NCBI GenBank assembly: GCA_023091735.1
Contig: JALKBU010001075.1
Coordinates: 1-17,196 of the forward strand
Source: Trichomonas tenax
Lineage: Eukaryota > Parabasalia > Trichomonadida > Trichomonadidae
Direction: 5' to 3'
Length of the DNA: 17,196 nucleotides
Numbering within the stretch: position 1 is the first letter of the stretch; the number at the start of each line of letters is the position of its first letter. Positions 7,120 through 15,999 of the stretch are shown here, one piece after another. A model generated the notes under the pieces. The model made no database searches, was not told the origin of the DNA, and was given only the letters and a program-made list of their open reading frames with translations. The translations under genes were made by a program, and so were the position numbers.

Positions 7120-8868
7120 TCATGTGATAGCACTTAAGCTATCCAAGAAATCTTCTCGTGTGTCATTTGGATTTGAAATAAGAAGTGTTCCATCCTGGCT
7201 CATGTATTGAATCCTCTGGTTTGAAGGCGATGCAAAATTCAAAAAGCCAGAAGGATGAAAAACAGATAAAAATTCACCTTGGCTGAAGCTTCGTGGAGTT
7301 GTTGCAGGAATTATGCCATTCATAACTTCCTCTAATGTAACAGGATTAGGGAATAGGTTGTAAAAGGCCGGATCGTTTGGATTGACATTCTGATTTTGAG
7401 CAAAGAAGATAATTGCTTTCTCTGGTTGGAAATGTATTGCTGCAATTACATTTGAAACTTTACCGAATTCTAAACGAAGCTCCATGTTATTTATATGCTC
7501 TGAGATTCCGATGGCGTAGAAAAGTCTTCCACGCCATGTTGGAGGAATCATCATAGTTTGTGCATAAGAGAAAATCTTCTTGCAAGGACTGTCATTCACA
7601 ATTTCGAATTTTGCACCGGAACTACGTAATTTGTCAGAAGCTTGCTGTATACCAGCAATGTCTTTGTACTTTGCTATGCATATCTTGGATTTAAATCCGG
7701 ATGAAATCGTATAAAATTGGTCAATAAGATTGTGAAGATTCTCGTTCGAAAATGAGTTTCTCAAAATGAAGTCTGACTCTCTCTTCTTGTATCCAAATGA
7801 TACGATGCAAGGCGAGAAGTCCTGCTTTCTTGGTTGGAAGAATCTAACAGCTTGATACAATGGAACTGGTGGGAAAAGAAAAACATTCTTTTTTCCTCTG
7901 CTATCGGTTTCTCTCTTTGCTTTTTCTGCAGAACTATAATCCAAATAAAGGAGAAACAATATGAATGACTTAGAATTCTTGAATGAAGGGCAAACTTCTG
8001 AAAAATACAAATCTCCATATTGATCATATTCGTTAAATAAATCAGCATTATTGAAAGTGAGATCTATTTCATTAACTGTCAATAATCCCAAAAATCTATC
8101 GTGTGATAGATTTACATTGACAAATGGATAAATATGAAGTGGAATTGGATATCCTTGAAGATATTCATAATTAAGAACCTTCATCGCCTGCCTCGCGCTT
8201 TCGTATTTGTCAATCATTACGAAAACAATGAAAAAGTCATAGTGTTTCTCGATGTGAAGATAATTCACTGTGCCAATAACTGAAAACTTCTGGAATAGAA
8301 TTCTTTCGTCTGGATGGATGAGAAAATCGTTCATGATTAAACTTCTTCTCTCGAACTGCTCGGCCAATTTTATCAAATTTTCTTTATCGGGAACCATATA
8401 AGGAGTGATCTCGAAATAGACTTTCCTTGCTAATTTGAGTGTGTGGATAGCATTGTTTATCACTTTTTCGAGATTTTGATTGATTTTGAATGTGATGTAA
8501 GCAAATCCTGTGAATCCGATACTTGTGTGGAGGAAATTGATTTTATCGACGTCTTTCACTCTCTCGAAGTATGTTGTAATCTGCTGAATGTCCCTCTTGT
8601 CGATGAAATAAATTGAAATCGAGCTTGGTTTGCGGAATTCTGCAAATTTAATCGATAATTTGCTACGGCCTCCTTCAAAGCACTTCCCGTTCAGCGCCTG
8701 AATCACTTTCATACATTGTTCGTGAGTTGAGAATTTGATGATAAACTTCCCGTTTGAAGGTGTAATCTCGACGATGTTGCCGTACCTCTTGAACTCGTAC
8801 TGGACCTTCGATTGGTGCGTGTTCAGAGGAATGCCCCCGACGACGATTCGCGTCAAACCTTCGGACAT
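7120..8868 (-). CDS. Multi-RRM RNA-binding protein, 582 aa
   Basis: Residues about 6-77 form a clear RRM: RNP2-like RIVVGGI (7-13), RNP1-position segment GKFIIKFST, and the usual helix (HEQCMKVIQALNGK). Further divergent beta-alpha-beta-beta-alpha-beta units are suggested at about 82-158 (SISIYFIDK, GFAYITFK), 176-250 (YDFFIVFVMIDKYESARQAM) and 259-338 (SFILFLLYLDYSSAEKAKRE). That would give up to four RRMs followed by a ~240-residue C-terminal region of unclear fold. The tandem arrangement recalls poly(A)-binding or hnRNP-type proteins, but the C-terminal MLLE domain of PABP is not seen, so the specific role is inference. The ATG at 8868-8866 begins MSEGLTR directly before the first RRM strand. 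The C-tract side of the array at 8873-9141 starts only 5 bp upstream. A minus-strand frame at 7761-8048 is a shadow. Confidence 0.88.
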   Translation of the reverse strand: MSEGLTRIVVGGIPLNTHQSKVQYEFKRYGNIVEITPSNGKFIIKFSTHEQCMKVIQALNGKCFEGGRSKLSIKFAEFRKPSSISIYFIDKRDIQQITTYFERVKDVDKINFLHTSIGFTGFAYITFKINQNLEKVINNAIHTLKLARKVYFEITPYMVPDKENLIKLAEQFERRSLIMNDFLIHPDERILFQKFSVIGTVNYLHIEKHYDFFIVFVMIDKYESARQAMKVLNYEYLQGYPIPLHIYPFVNVNLSHDRFLGLLTVNEIDLTFNNADLFNEYDQYGDLYFSEVCPSFKNSKSFILFLLYLDYSSAEKAKRETDSRGKKNVFLFPPVPLYQAVRFFQPRKQDFSPCIVSFGYKKRESDFILRNSFSNENLHNLIDQFYTISSGFKSKICIAKYKDIAGIQQASDKLRSSGAKFEIVNDSPCKKIFSYAQTMMIPPTWRGRLFYAIGISEHINNMELRLEFGKVSNVIAAIHFQPEKAIIFFAQNQNVNPNDPAFYNLFPNPVTLEEVMNGIIPATTPRSFSQGEFLSVFHPSGFLNFASPSNQRIQYMSQDGTLLISNPNDTREDFLDSLSAIT

Positions 8869-8872
8869 TTAT

Positions 8873-9141
8873 CCCCCTCTTTATTTTTTGCAGACCCTTA
8901 AAAACTTTGTCAAATTTAAAATCCCTCTAATTCTTAATTAGACCCAATATATTACCATATTTCAGCGAAAGTTTGCATAACTTTACTCTTTAAAGCCATT
9001 TATGTTGATTTATATATACGCAAAGTTACAGCCTCTGAGGTACATCAGAAGTTTATTTTATTGATTTTTGTGGTAAAACCCTTTGATTTTTAGTATGACC
9101 CTATATTTACATTTTCACCCCTGCAATTTTTAGTTAGGCCC
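8873..9141 (-). repeat. Second phased tract array upstream of the RRM gene
   Basis: On the plus strand runs of 3-5 C start at 8873, 8895, 8923, 8943, then at 9079, 9099, 9118 and 9139. Spacing within the two blocks is 22, 28, 20 and then 20, 19, 21 nt; the gap between blocks is 136 nt. On the minus strand, sense for the RRM gene, these are G tracts (AAAGGG, AGGGG). The first tract sits 5 bp before the start codon. This mirrors the array at 6010-6132 in period, base and position next to an ATG, but with opposite polarity relative to its gene. Confidence 0.75.
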
Positions 9142-9474
9142 TTCGAATATGGTGAGTGCAATTGTCACAGAATATATACTCATATTTTTGGTCCAAAGCG
9201 AAGCCCAAGTGATCTGCTAGTACGTGGGACCTTCTCCACTGGAAATTGTTATAATTAAATTTCGCATGCCCAATATCTTATTGATTTCTCTTGATACCTT
9301 CACAATCGATAGTATTGGAGTAGTGTATTAGAATAGTGGTGTCTTTTTTTCAAAATCAGCTGATCACCATATTGTTATTGCCAATATGAGGGGTTCAACA
9401 TGAACTGTGGCAAGACCAGTAAGTAAACGAATATTATATTTTAGTGATGCCGGGAAACAATGTGATTATGAAAT
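9142..9474. other. Intergenic, no gene seen
   Basis: This interval lies between the 5' side of the RRM gene and the 3' side of the left CAP pseudogene. The open frame at 9407-9601 uses a non-ATG start and runs antisense over the CAP gene tail; it is not supported. Confidence 0.5.
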
Positions 9475-10633
9475 AATAATTGTCTTTCTAGAAACATTAT
9501 TGCCATCCTTTGAGTATTCCTCCTGGCGGGACTCGAATGTGATTGTGTGGCCAGAAGCTACTGTCCTCGTCTATGTCTGGGTAATTGAGTCAGCATCCTG
9601 ATAAGAATCACTCTTTGGTTTCCTGAAGAACTTGAACCAGATGAAGAATGCCACAACAGCAGCAATAATCAAAATAATAAACGTCACAACAACGCGAATG
9701 ACTGTCTTCTTCTTCGAATTATTGTCTTTACCTGCTGCTGGGCCTGTTGAAACGCGCTGATACGGCGCATCGAAGTCAGCGTCGGAGATACCCTCGTCGC
9801 AATTTGTCAAGTACATTGAGTAATTGTAAACTGCAGAACTATCTGTGACTGAGATTGTGATTTTTGTGCCTAGCTTGAGCATTGTATCATTAAGGTCTGG
9901 ATCTGTGAAGTTAGGAGCAAAGTAGAGACCTATCCATGATGATAAGTGCCTGTAGCCCTGCTCGTACCACTTACTATACCAATAATGAAATTGATCATAA
10001 CGATCAAGGACGGTGTCGTTAACTTTCACTTGAACATTTTTATTACCAGAGAGTGTGGCACCTTGGAAGATGAATGTGGGTTTTCTTCGGCCTGGCTTTC
10101 AATAAATCCCCAATACTTAATAGCAATACCTTTTCCAACACAGCATGATGAGATTTTAGACATATTATGATACAAAAACACTGGTCTCATCTTCATATTC
10201 CAGTTATCATAAGACGAAACGCCTCTCATGATGATGTGATAAATCATATTGGCTGTGTTAGGATAATCCTTTGAGAAATAAGATGTCATTTTTGTCTATC
10301 TGGATTCAGGCTTGTATCATAACCATTTCCTCTCCTGTAACCAGCATATGCACACTACTGATCATGATATCTATCATCAACTTCGACCTTATTGTTTAAA
10401 CCAGTAGCCCATCTCAAGAAGTTGAGCGTATCAAGAGCCATTGAGTCATTTTTTGACTTGTCCTAGCTTGGAACATCGCATTTTCCATCAACTCCGGCAC
10501 TGAATGTTAAAGTTTGATCTTTTCTGTAAAACATCTTCTTCATCTGTTGGCAGTAATAAGAGCGTTTCCTTGTCTCGACTTCTTTGTTCCTTATATTATC
10601 TAAAGCAAGAGATCTCCTGATGAGGAAAAACAT
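9475..10633 (-). pseudogene. CAP-domain (SCP/PR-1-like) membrane protein, left copy, multiply disrupted
   Basis: The minus strand from ATG 10633 encodes a protein homologous to the split gene at 11255-15999. It has a short hydrophobic start (MFFLIRRSLAL), a Cys/Lys region, then the CAP-like core MALDTLNFLRWATGLNNKVE, a second core block (RPVFLYHNMSKISSCCVGKG), an extracellular domain, one transmembrane helix (about VIRVVVTFIILIIAAVVAFF) and a basic stop-transfer tail (KFFRKPK). Damage: TAG at 10465-10463, TAG at 10357-10355, a frameshift near 10290 (the frame then stops with TGA at 10288-10286), then a second frameshift near 10085 with about 20 residues missing relative to the right copy. The frame reaches TAG 9573-9571, yet tail coding conserved with the right copy continues to about 9475. 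CAP proteins are secreted or surface proteins with diverse roles; the assignment rests on layout, not on conserved catalytic-like residues. Confidence 0.75.
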
Positions 10634-10635
10634 TA

Positions 10636-10641
10636 TTATGA
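10636..10641 (-). promoter_or_regulatory. Candidate initiator of the left CAP gene
   Basis: The minus strand reads TCATAA here, three bases before the ATG at 10633. It partly fits TCA(C/T)(T/A)(T/A), and its very short leader is typical of trichomonad genes. Confidence 0.4.
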
Positions 10642-11227
10642 AATAGTAAAAAATTGAATGTGAACAAAAAATCGCTAAACTTATTATAAAATCAATTTAT
10701 CATTATATATTCGATTATGTTTTTTTTTTTGATAAACATAATTCAAAGCAAGCACAAAAAATTGAGGGAGGACATCACATGTGAAGTGAATAATCTTTTA
10801 TTCGTCGTTTATCTTTATAACATAATGCGGCAATAAAATGAAAGAGTAAAGAAGTGGTTGACAAAATACAAAATATGATCTGATTTTGTTGAACTTTTAT
10901 TCTACATATGTTATCATTGCATAATTTAACAAAATAAGGATTTTGGTGATATTTATCAAATGAAATTACAATCATCAACCATATGTTTTTAATGCTTTAG
11001 GAAGTGTTGTTGTACAAAATAAAATGATTTTTTTAAAAAAAAAAAATTGAATTGAATACGTCTTTCAAACGAAAATAATTCATTTTGTTGAAGAAAATCT
11101 ATTTGTTATTATACAAAATAATGAAAAACAGTCTTTAAGATTTTATGCTTCGCTTTTATCATATCAGAAAAATGCAGATGTTCATGATAAGTATAATATT
11201 ATGATAATTTTGTTTCAATATGATTTT
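10642..11227. other. Intergenic region between head-to-head CAP paralogues
   Basis: Very AT-rich. A 67-residue minus frame at 10775-10978 has no recognisable motif and AT-driven composition, and I do not call it. This interval should contain the divergent upstream regions of both CAP genes. Confidence 0.5.
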
Positions 11228-11234
11228 TCATTTC
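11228..11234 (+). promoter_or_regulatory. Candidate initiator of the right CAP gene
   Basis: TCATTTC is a full match to the trichomonad Inr pattern TCA(C/T)T(T/A), with predicted start A at 11230, 25 nt before the ATG at 11255. Confidence 0.55.
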
Positions 11235-11254
11235 ACATTTGCTAAAATATAAAA

Positions 11255-11764
11255 ATGCTGTGGCTTTTAAGTTGCACTTATACAAGGGAATTCGAAGAAA
11301 CTCAGCACAGGGTTAGATTCGAGGACTGTCAAAGGTTCAAAGACCAGTTCCAAGGAAAATCCACCCAACAAGTTTTTAATCCAGGTGCTGATAATAATTG
11401 CAATGTGCCGAAGTATGACAAGGATAAAGATGATCAAATGGCCTTGGACACACTGAATTTCATGAGATACGCTGTTGGTTTCAAGAACACAGTGACAATT
11501 GATGATTCTTTCCACGACAATCAGCGCAGTTATGTTGGATACGTCAGAGGCAATAACTATGAATGGAATTCTTATGAATCCTATAAATGTTTCCATAGAA
11601 TGAATCGTATTGATGATGTTACATCTGAAAGGGATATTCAGTATCCAAACTCTGCAAATATGAATTATAACAAAGTCATGAGCGATCAATTCTCTCCATG
11701 GAGAGGCGGATCCTACAGCTGTTACTGCTTACTTCACCAAAATCTTTCTCAGATTTCCTCATGT
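11255..11764 (+). pseudogene. CAP-domain membrane protein, right copy, 5' part (split by insertion)
   Basis: The ATG at 11255 starts a 170-codon intact coding stretch. It has a short hydrophobic leader (MLWLLSCTYT), a linker with Cys25 and Cys49, then the CAP-like core QMALDTLNFMRYAVGFKNTV (61-80), YPNSANMNYNKVMSDQF (130-146) and the block YCLLHQNLSQISSC (157-170), which matches the position of the HR-x-LL-x-P-x-L motif of CAP domains. After Cys170 (TGT 11762-11764) the homology ends abruptly. The frame would read only ten foreign residues (KGCDTLNLIF) to TAA at 11795. The continuation of the gene, beginning with the same SSC codons, resumes at 15400. The left paralogue reads ISSCCVGKGIAIK through this point, confirming that the break is an insertion. 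No other damage is visible in this half. Confidence 0.8.
11757..11764 (+). repeat. Target-site duplication, left copy (CCTCATGT)
   Basis: CCTCATGT here recurs at 15401-15408 at the other side of the insertion. The shared string is actually 11 bases (TTTCCTCATGT, 11754-11764 and 15398-15408), so the duplication is 8-11 bp depending on where the inverted repeat ends. Confidence 0.75.
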
Positions 11765-12541
11765 AAGGGCTGTGACACTCTTAACCTTATTTTTTAAAAT
11801 CATTCTCTGGCTAATAAAATGCTTCTTATCATTGAATTGGATTATATTAATATTTTAACATAATGATATAGTCAACAACAGCATAGATCTAAATATTATT
11901 ATACATTTAGTTAGGCATGGATCTTATTTTTGTTGAAAATATATTCAATTTACACAAAAAATCGAATTTTGCCCAAACTTTGAAGTAACCATGCATTTTA
12001 TATCATGTAATATATGTTATGATATTTCATTTAATTATTAAATATGCAAAAAAAAATTTCAGTTGCTATTTTTATAACTTTGAAATATTGGCAAGTCACT
12101 AGCACAAAGATTAAGATACTTGATTACCATGGCTTGGCTAACATAACTTCTCGAGATACATTTTGAATTTCAAAACTGCAGTCAATAAAATGGTATTTGG
12201 TCCTAATGGTTTATGATTTTCAAGTATGTGGTTACTGTATTCGTTATCAATATCCATTTTAATATTAGATTCGAAAAGATAATTTATTCAACATAATCAA
12301 ACAATGATTCTGCTTCAATCTATACAGTCATGGATAGACACTTATACTGAAATTTGTTAATGTTCCCTGAGATATATCGAAGTTCGCCATAAAAATTCGA
12401 ATAAAGATGTGTCAAAAAAATTAACGTCTTTGTCAAATTTAATCAAATATGATAACTGATAATTAAAAAATCAGAATAAGTAACTGCAGCATACAGATAA
12501 TTGAAATAAATTTGGCTTTTAAACCAAAATTAATTAAATTC

Positions 12542-12942
12542 GTTTGAAACGGCAACATTTTTCCTTCTGCGGTGTAGTCCCGCGGCCTTCATAACTTTTT
12601 ATCTGATCAATATTTTTTCGATTTGAAAGTACTTTCATGTACATATTGATAGTTGTCTATCCAATGGTATAAGTGGCACAGTCTATATATCTATCAAATC
12701 ATTGATTGCATTTCAAAACGTCCAAAAATATACGATTTCCAGCATAAATGTATGCACTAATATGCATCATATGATATTTTTATGTGCATTATTGATTCAA
12801 ATGCCTCTTATACGCTTAAAATTAAAAACACAACTAATTCATTAATTGATTTGAGGGCGATTATACACATGAAAGTTATTGAATTTGATGTGATTTGGAT
12901 TTGCAGCTGTAATAATGTAAAATTTTAGAATCTTAGATTTGG
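12542..12942 (+). repeat. Left arm of a 401-bp long inverted repeat
   Basis: This is the reverse complement of 13448-13848, the same length to the base, with only scattered substitutions by eye. It starts GTTTGAAACGG and ends TTAGATTTGG. The arms enclose a 505-bp spacer. No open frame is shared between the arms and no direct duplication abuts the ends. Confidence 0.92.
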
Positions 12943-12990
12943 CAATGAAAAAAAAAATTATGCGTTGAGACACCATCTTTCCTCAGCGCT

Positions 12991-13145
12991 GCATATTAGT
13001 GCATACATTTATGCTGGAAATCGTATATTTTTGGACGTTTTGAAATGCAATCAATGATTTGATAGATATATAGACTGTGCCACTTATACCACTTGATAGA
13101 CAACTATCAATAAGTTCATGAAAGTACTTTCAAATCGAAAAATAT
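12991..13145 (-). repeat. Partial third copy of the inverted-repeat arm inside the spacer
   Basis: About 155 bp, from GCATATTAGTGCATAC to CAAATCGAAAAATAT, repeat 13625-13781 in the same orientation almost base for base. It shares the right arm's variant CCACTTGATAG where the left arm reads the complement-equivalent of CCATTGGATAG. The copy is therefore derived from, or converted by, the right arm. Confidence 0.85.
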
Positions 13146-13447
13146 ATTATTACAGCCTGAGGTTATCAATATGAGGACAACTAAAAAAATTTAATATTTC
13201 TTCTTTCTTCTTGTATTTCTACTGAATTATATTCTGGAATAAAGATCAAAGTCTATAATTTTATTCATTTTTAAAAGATATTATAAAATATTAATTTTGA
13301 CGTCTTTTTAATGAAATATTACCTTGATCTAATATTTTTATCACCACGATCTCAACTATAATTCAAGGCTAGCAATTGTATATCTAACAAAAGCAAAATT
13401 TTGATCTGCTTTTACTTTCCAATTGAAAAATCTCATAAATAATAAAA

Positions 13448-13848
13448 CCAAATCTAAGATTCTAAAATTTTACATTATTACAGCTGCAAATCCAAATCAC
13501 ATCAAATTCAATAACTTTCATGTGTATAATCGCCCTCAAATCAATTAATGAATTAGTTGTGTTTTTAATTTTAAGCGTATAAGAGGCATTTGAATCAATA
13601 ATGCACATAAAAATATCATATGATGCATATTAGTGCATACATTTATGCTGGAAATCGTATATTTTTGGACGTTTTGAAATGCAATCAATGATTTGATAGA
13701 TATATAGACTGTGCCACTTATACCACTTGATAGACAACTATCAATAAGTTCATGAAAGTACTTTCAAATCGAAAAAATATTGATCAGATAAAAAGTTATG
13801 AAGGTCGCGGAACTACACCGCAGAAGGAAAAATTTTCCCGTTTGAAAC
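13448..13848 (-). repeat. Right arm of a 401-bp long inverted repeat
   Basis: Reverse complement of 12542-12942. It ends CCCGTTTGAAAC. A 61-residue open frame at 13752-13937 crosses the arm edge and is not supported as a gene. If transcribed through, the two arms would fold into a ~400-bp double-stranded RNA. Confidence 0.92.
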
Positions 13849-14006
13849 TGATGAATTCAATGAAAAAAAATCAATTTTACAAAGATCTTGATTATGAAAC
13901 TATATTTTATGCATACATATATATTATAATTTTTTGAGAATGTGCAGCTATGTTGGCTAAGCATTCAAAGCGAAATATAGTCGTAATTCTCAATTATTTT
14001 TTATAC

Positions 14007-14962
14007 TAGCTAAAAAAGAGTCTATGACAAAAGTGAACATCAAAAAGTGGCAGAGGACCTTAAAGTCACTTTTCATGAATAAACTGTCACTTTTTGCGCG
14101 GGCAAATTGTCACCTTTATAAAAAGTGTTATAAATATCTTTGTAGTCTAAACAATACTGACATTTATAGATTGAAACTCCACGCTGAGTATGAAGACCAT
14201 AAACGTAGTTCATTGCAATTTTTTGTTGCACTCCAAACCAAAAAACTCGGTCGAAATTACCCCCTTCTTGCATGGTAAATATGAATTATAAACAAATAAT
14301 TTGAAGGAAAAAAAAAAATAAAAAAAAAAAATAAAAATTTAGTAAAAAACGAATTTTACAAAGAATATAAAGATCAATTTGAGAATCTAAATAATATAAA
14401 TCAGTATATAAAATGAACATAATATGAAAACATTATCTAATTCATAATCCAAGAACAATTAATTATGAATTTAATGATATATTAATAATTATGAGAATAA
14501 GTAATAATATGAAAATAATCTTGTCATGAAAAAGGTATTTGTGAAAAAATAAAAAATAGAAAAAAAAAATAATAATATATTAATATCAAAAGTGAAAATG
14601 TAATGTGTATTAAAAATTGAATCAATAAGTGTGTTCTTGTTAGGGCCTGGCCTGGCCACTCGAGGGCTTTGGAAGTCTCAGGCCAACCTCGCCATGCATC
14701 GAATCATGCTTCTGTTGAATAGGCATCTGGATGCATCTCTGCTAGATCACCAGGTCATCCTTCACTATGAGTCCACAACTACTCATAATGAAGTCTTCTT
14801 TGGCTTCCAACATTGAGTTCAATCCATTTCAACTTATTGATACTTTTCCATTTTTCCCGCGCAAACATGTCACTTTCCTATATTTTGACATCCTGACTTT
14901 ACATGTCAAAATAAGTTACATGTCAGAAAAGCACATTGTTCTATTTTGTCCCAGTCCCGCTA
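14007..14962. mobile_element. Probable Tc1/mariner-like remnant with TGTCA-rich ends
   Basis: The left end (TAGCTAAAAAAGAGTCTATG, then ACAAAAGTGAACATCAAAAA) and the reverse complement of the right end (TAGCGGGACTGGGACAAAAT, then AGAACAATGTGC) are similar imperfect inverted repeats bounded by TA. Both ends repeat GTGAC/TGTCA words and hold a TTGCGCGGG block 70-90 bp inside. A GC-richer stretch at 14642-14822 has minus-strand words resembling a Tc1-type transposase: QQKHDSMH (14717-14694), comparable to the usual QQDNxxxH, and LEWPGQ (14664-14647), comparable to LEWPxQSPDLNP. The spacing is too short and the frames differ, so any transposase is heavily decayed. The plus-strand frames at 14024, 14631 and 14767 have no recognisable content. 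Confidence 0.4.
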
Positions 14963-15219
14963 AAAAATAAAATTAAATGATAAATCACGTACTACTTAAT
15001 ACAGCAATATGCATATCATATGTAAAAGCATGAAATCAAATGTAATTTTACTTGATTGAACTGAAAAATTTCATTTGATGATTAACTCTTACTCATTTTA
15101 ATACATTACATCCTACATATAACTATTCTGCAAAGGAATGATTTTTTTCAACGAGCACATATGTAGTTATGATTAGAAAGAAAAAATACAATTACATCGA
15201 GAATCGAACACTCAACTAA

Positions 15220-15260
15220 TATGTCAAAAAAGCACTTTTCCCATTTGACTAATTTGACAT
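15220..15260. repeat. Possible solo end of the TGTCA element family
   Basis: TGTCAAAAAAGCACTTTTCC here resembles TGTCAGAAAAGCACATTG near the right end of the element at 14007-14962, and is followed by TTTGACTAATTTGACA. Short and AT-rich, so the relationship is weak. Confidence 0.3.
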
Positions 15261-15399
15261 ATAAAATTCCAAAATTATGTTCTCGATAACTCAAGTTAGT
15301 AGAGCTTAGATATTTTAGTATGAGAATCTACACTACCCCCTGTGTCTACCATTAAAGTTACAAGGAAATTGAATCTGGGAAAGGGAGTGTCACGGCCTT

Positions 15400-15999
15400 T
15401 CCTCATGTGGTGTCGGAAAAGCTATTGCAATCAAGGTTAAGTTAATGCACCAGTATGCTCAAGAAGTCGTTCCATTCATTGCTTGGCCACACCCAGGTCT
15501 CGTTGATATTAATTTCATTCCACATGTTTGGACATGTTATATCCCAACTTTGTCCAACACACAGAGTGTGATTATCAAAGTAGGCAACCAAACCGTCCCA
15601 ATCAAGAAGTATCCAAATTATTGTTATACTTATTACACTTGGAACTTAAAGGCCATCAACGGATATCCAGCCGTGTTCTTCAATCCCGATTTTACAGCAG
15701 TCAACGTCACAATGGAAGCAAATTTGAACATTTCTGTCGAAATCTCCGATTCCTCCACAAGATACGTTTACACAGTCTACACAACAGACTGCACTACTGA
15801 TATCTCAGATGACGAATTCGACGCATTGTGGGGAAGAGTTTCATACAGGCCAACAAAAAAGTACTACGTTGGAGTCATTGTCGGCGTAATCATTGCCATA
15901 ATTGTCATTGAGACCATTGTTGGTATCGTTGTCTGGCTCAAGTGCTTCAGAAAGAAGGAAAGATCTGCATCTTCTGATGAACTCAACACAGTTACATAA
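15400..15999 (+). pseudogene. CAP-domain membrane protein, right copy, 3' part (split by insertion)
   Basis: After the duplicated SSC codons (15400-15408) the frame continues GVGKAIAIK, then VVPFIAWPHPGLVDINFIPH, the end of the CAP-like domain (matching CVGKGIAIK of the left copy). An extracellular domain of about 100 residues follows, with several N-x-S/T sites and the cysteines of CYTYYTW and TTDCTTD. Then come one transmembrane helix (about YYVGVIVGVIIAIIVIETIV) and a basic stop-transfer segment (KCFRKKER), giving a type I membrane topology with a short cytoplasmic tail. TAA at 15997-15999 ends the frame. Upstream of 15400 the frame meets TGA at 15370, so this half has no start of its own; the ATG at 15445 is internal. 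Joined to 11255-11764, the gene would encode about 366 residues up to this stop. Confidence 0.8.
15401..15408 (+). repeat. Target-site duplication, right copy (CCTCATGT)
   Basis: Second copy of the flank at 11757-11764; directly followed by resumed CAP coding sequence (GGTGTCGG). Confidence 0.75.

Larger units (their letters stand above)
11765..15400. mobile_element. 3.6-kb inserted element with short TIRs, carrying nested repeats
   Basis: The insertion begins AAGGGCTGTGACACTC (11765-11780). It ends with the complement of AAAGGCCGTGACACTC (15385-15400), 14 of 16 positions matching as terminal inverted repeats. It is flanked by the duplication CCTCATGT and splits a CAP gene exactly at a codon shared by both flanks. 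The length and sequence of the duplication and the TIR style are compatible with a hAT-like element (8 bp) or a Mutator-like one (9-11 bp). No transposase for it remains, so I leave the superfamily open. Inside are a 1.3-kb foldback element (12542-13848) and a ~0.95-kb Tc1/mariner-like remnant (14007-14962). The rest (11781-12541, 13849-14006, 14963-15384) shows no genes. Confidence 0.72.

Noticed and set aside
8873..9141. Telomere-like CCCTAA repeat
   Set aside because: Only isolated CCCTTA/CCCTAT words at ~20-nt spacing, not tandem hexamers.
10775..10978. 67-aa minus-strand gene between the CAP copies
   Set aside because: No motif and lies in the divergent promoter interval; composition fits random AT-rich sequence.
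12542..13848. CRISPR-like or tandem-repeat array
   Set aside because: The structure is a two-arm inverted repeat with one partial extra copy, without regular short repeats and spacers.
13752..14278. Small open frames of 61 and 84 aa inside the inserted element
   Set aside because: They overlap repeat arms or element ends and have no recognisable motif.
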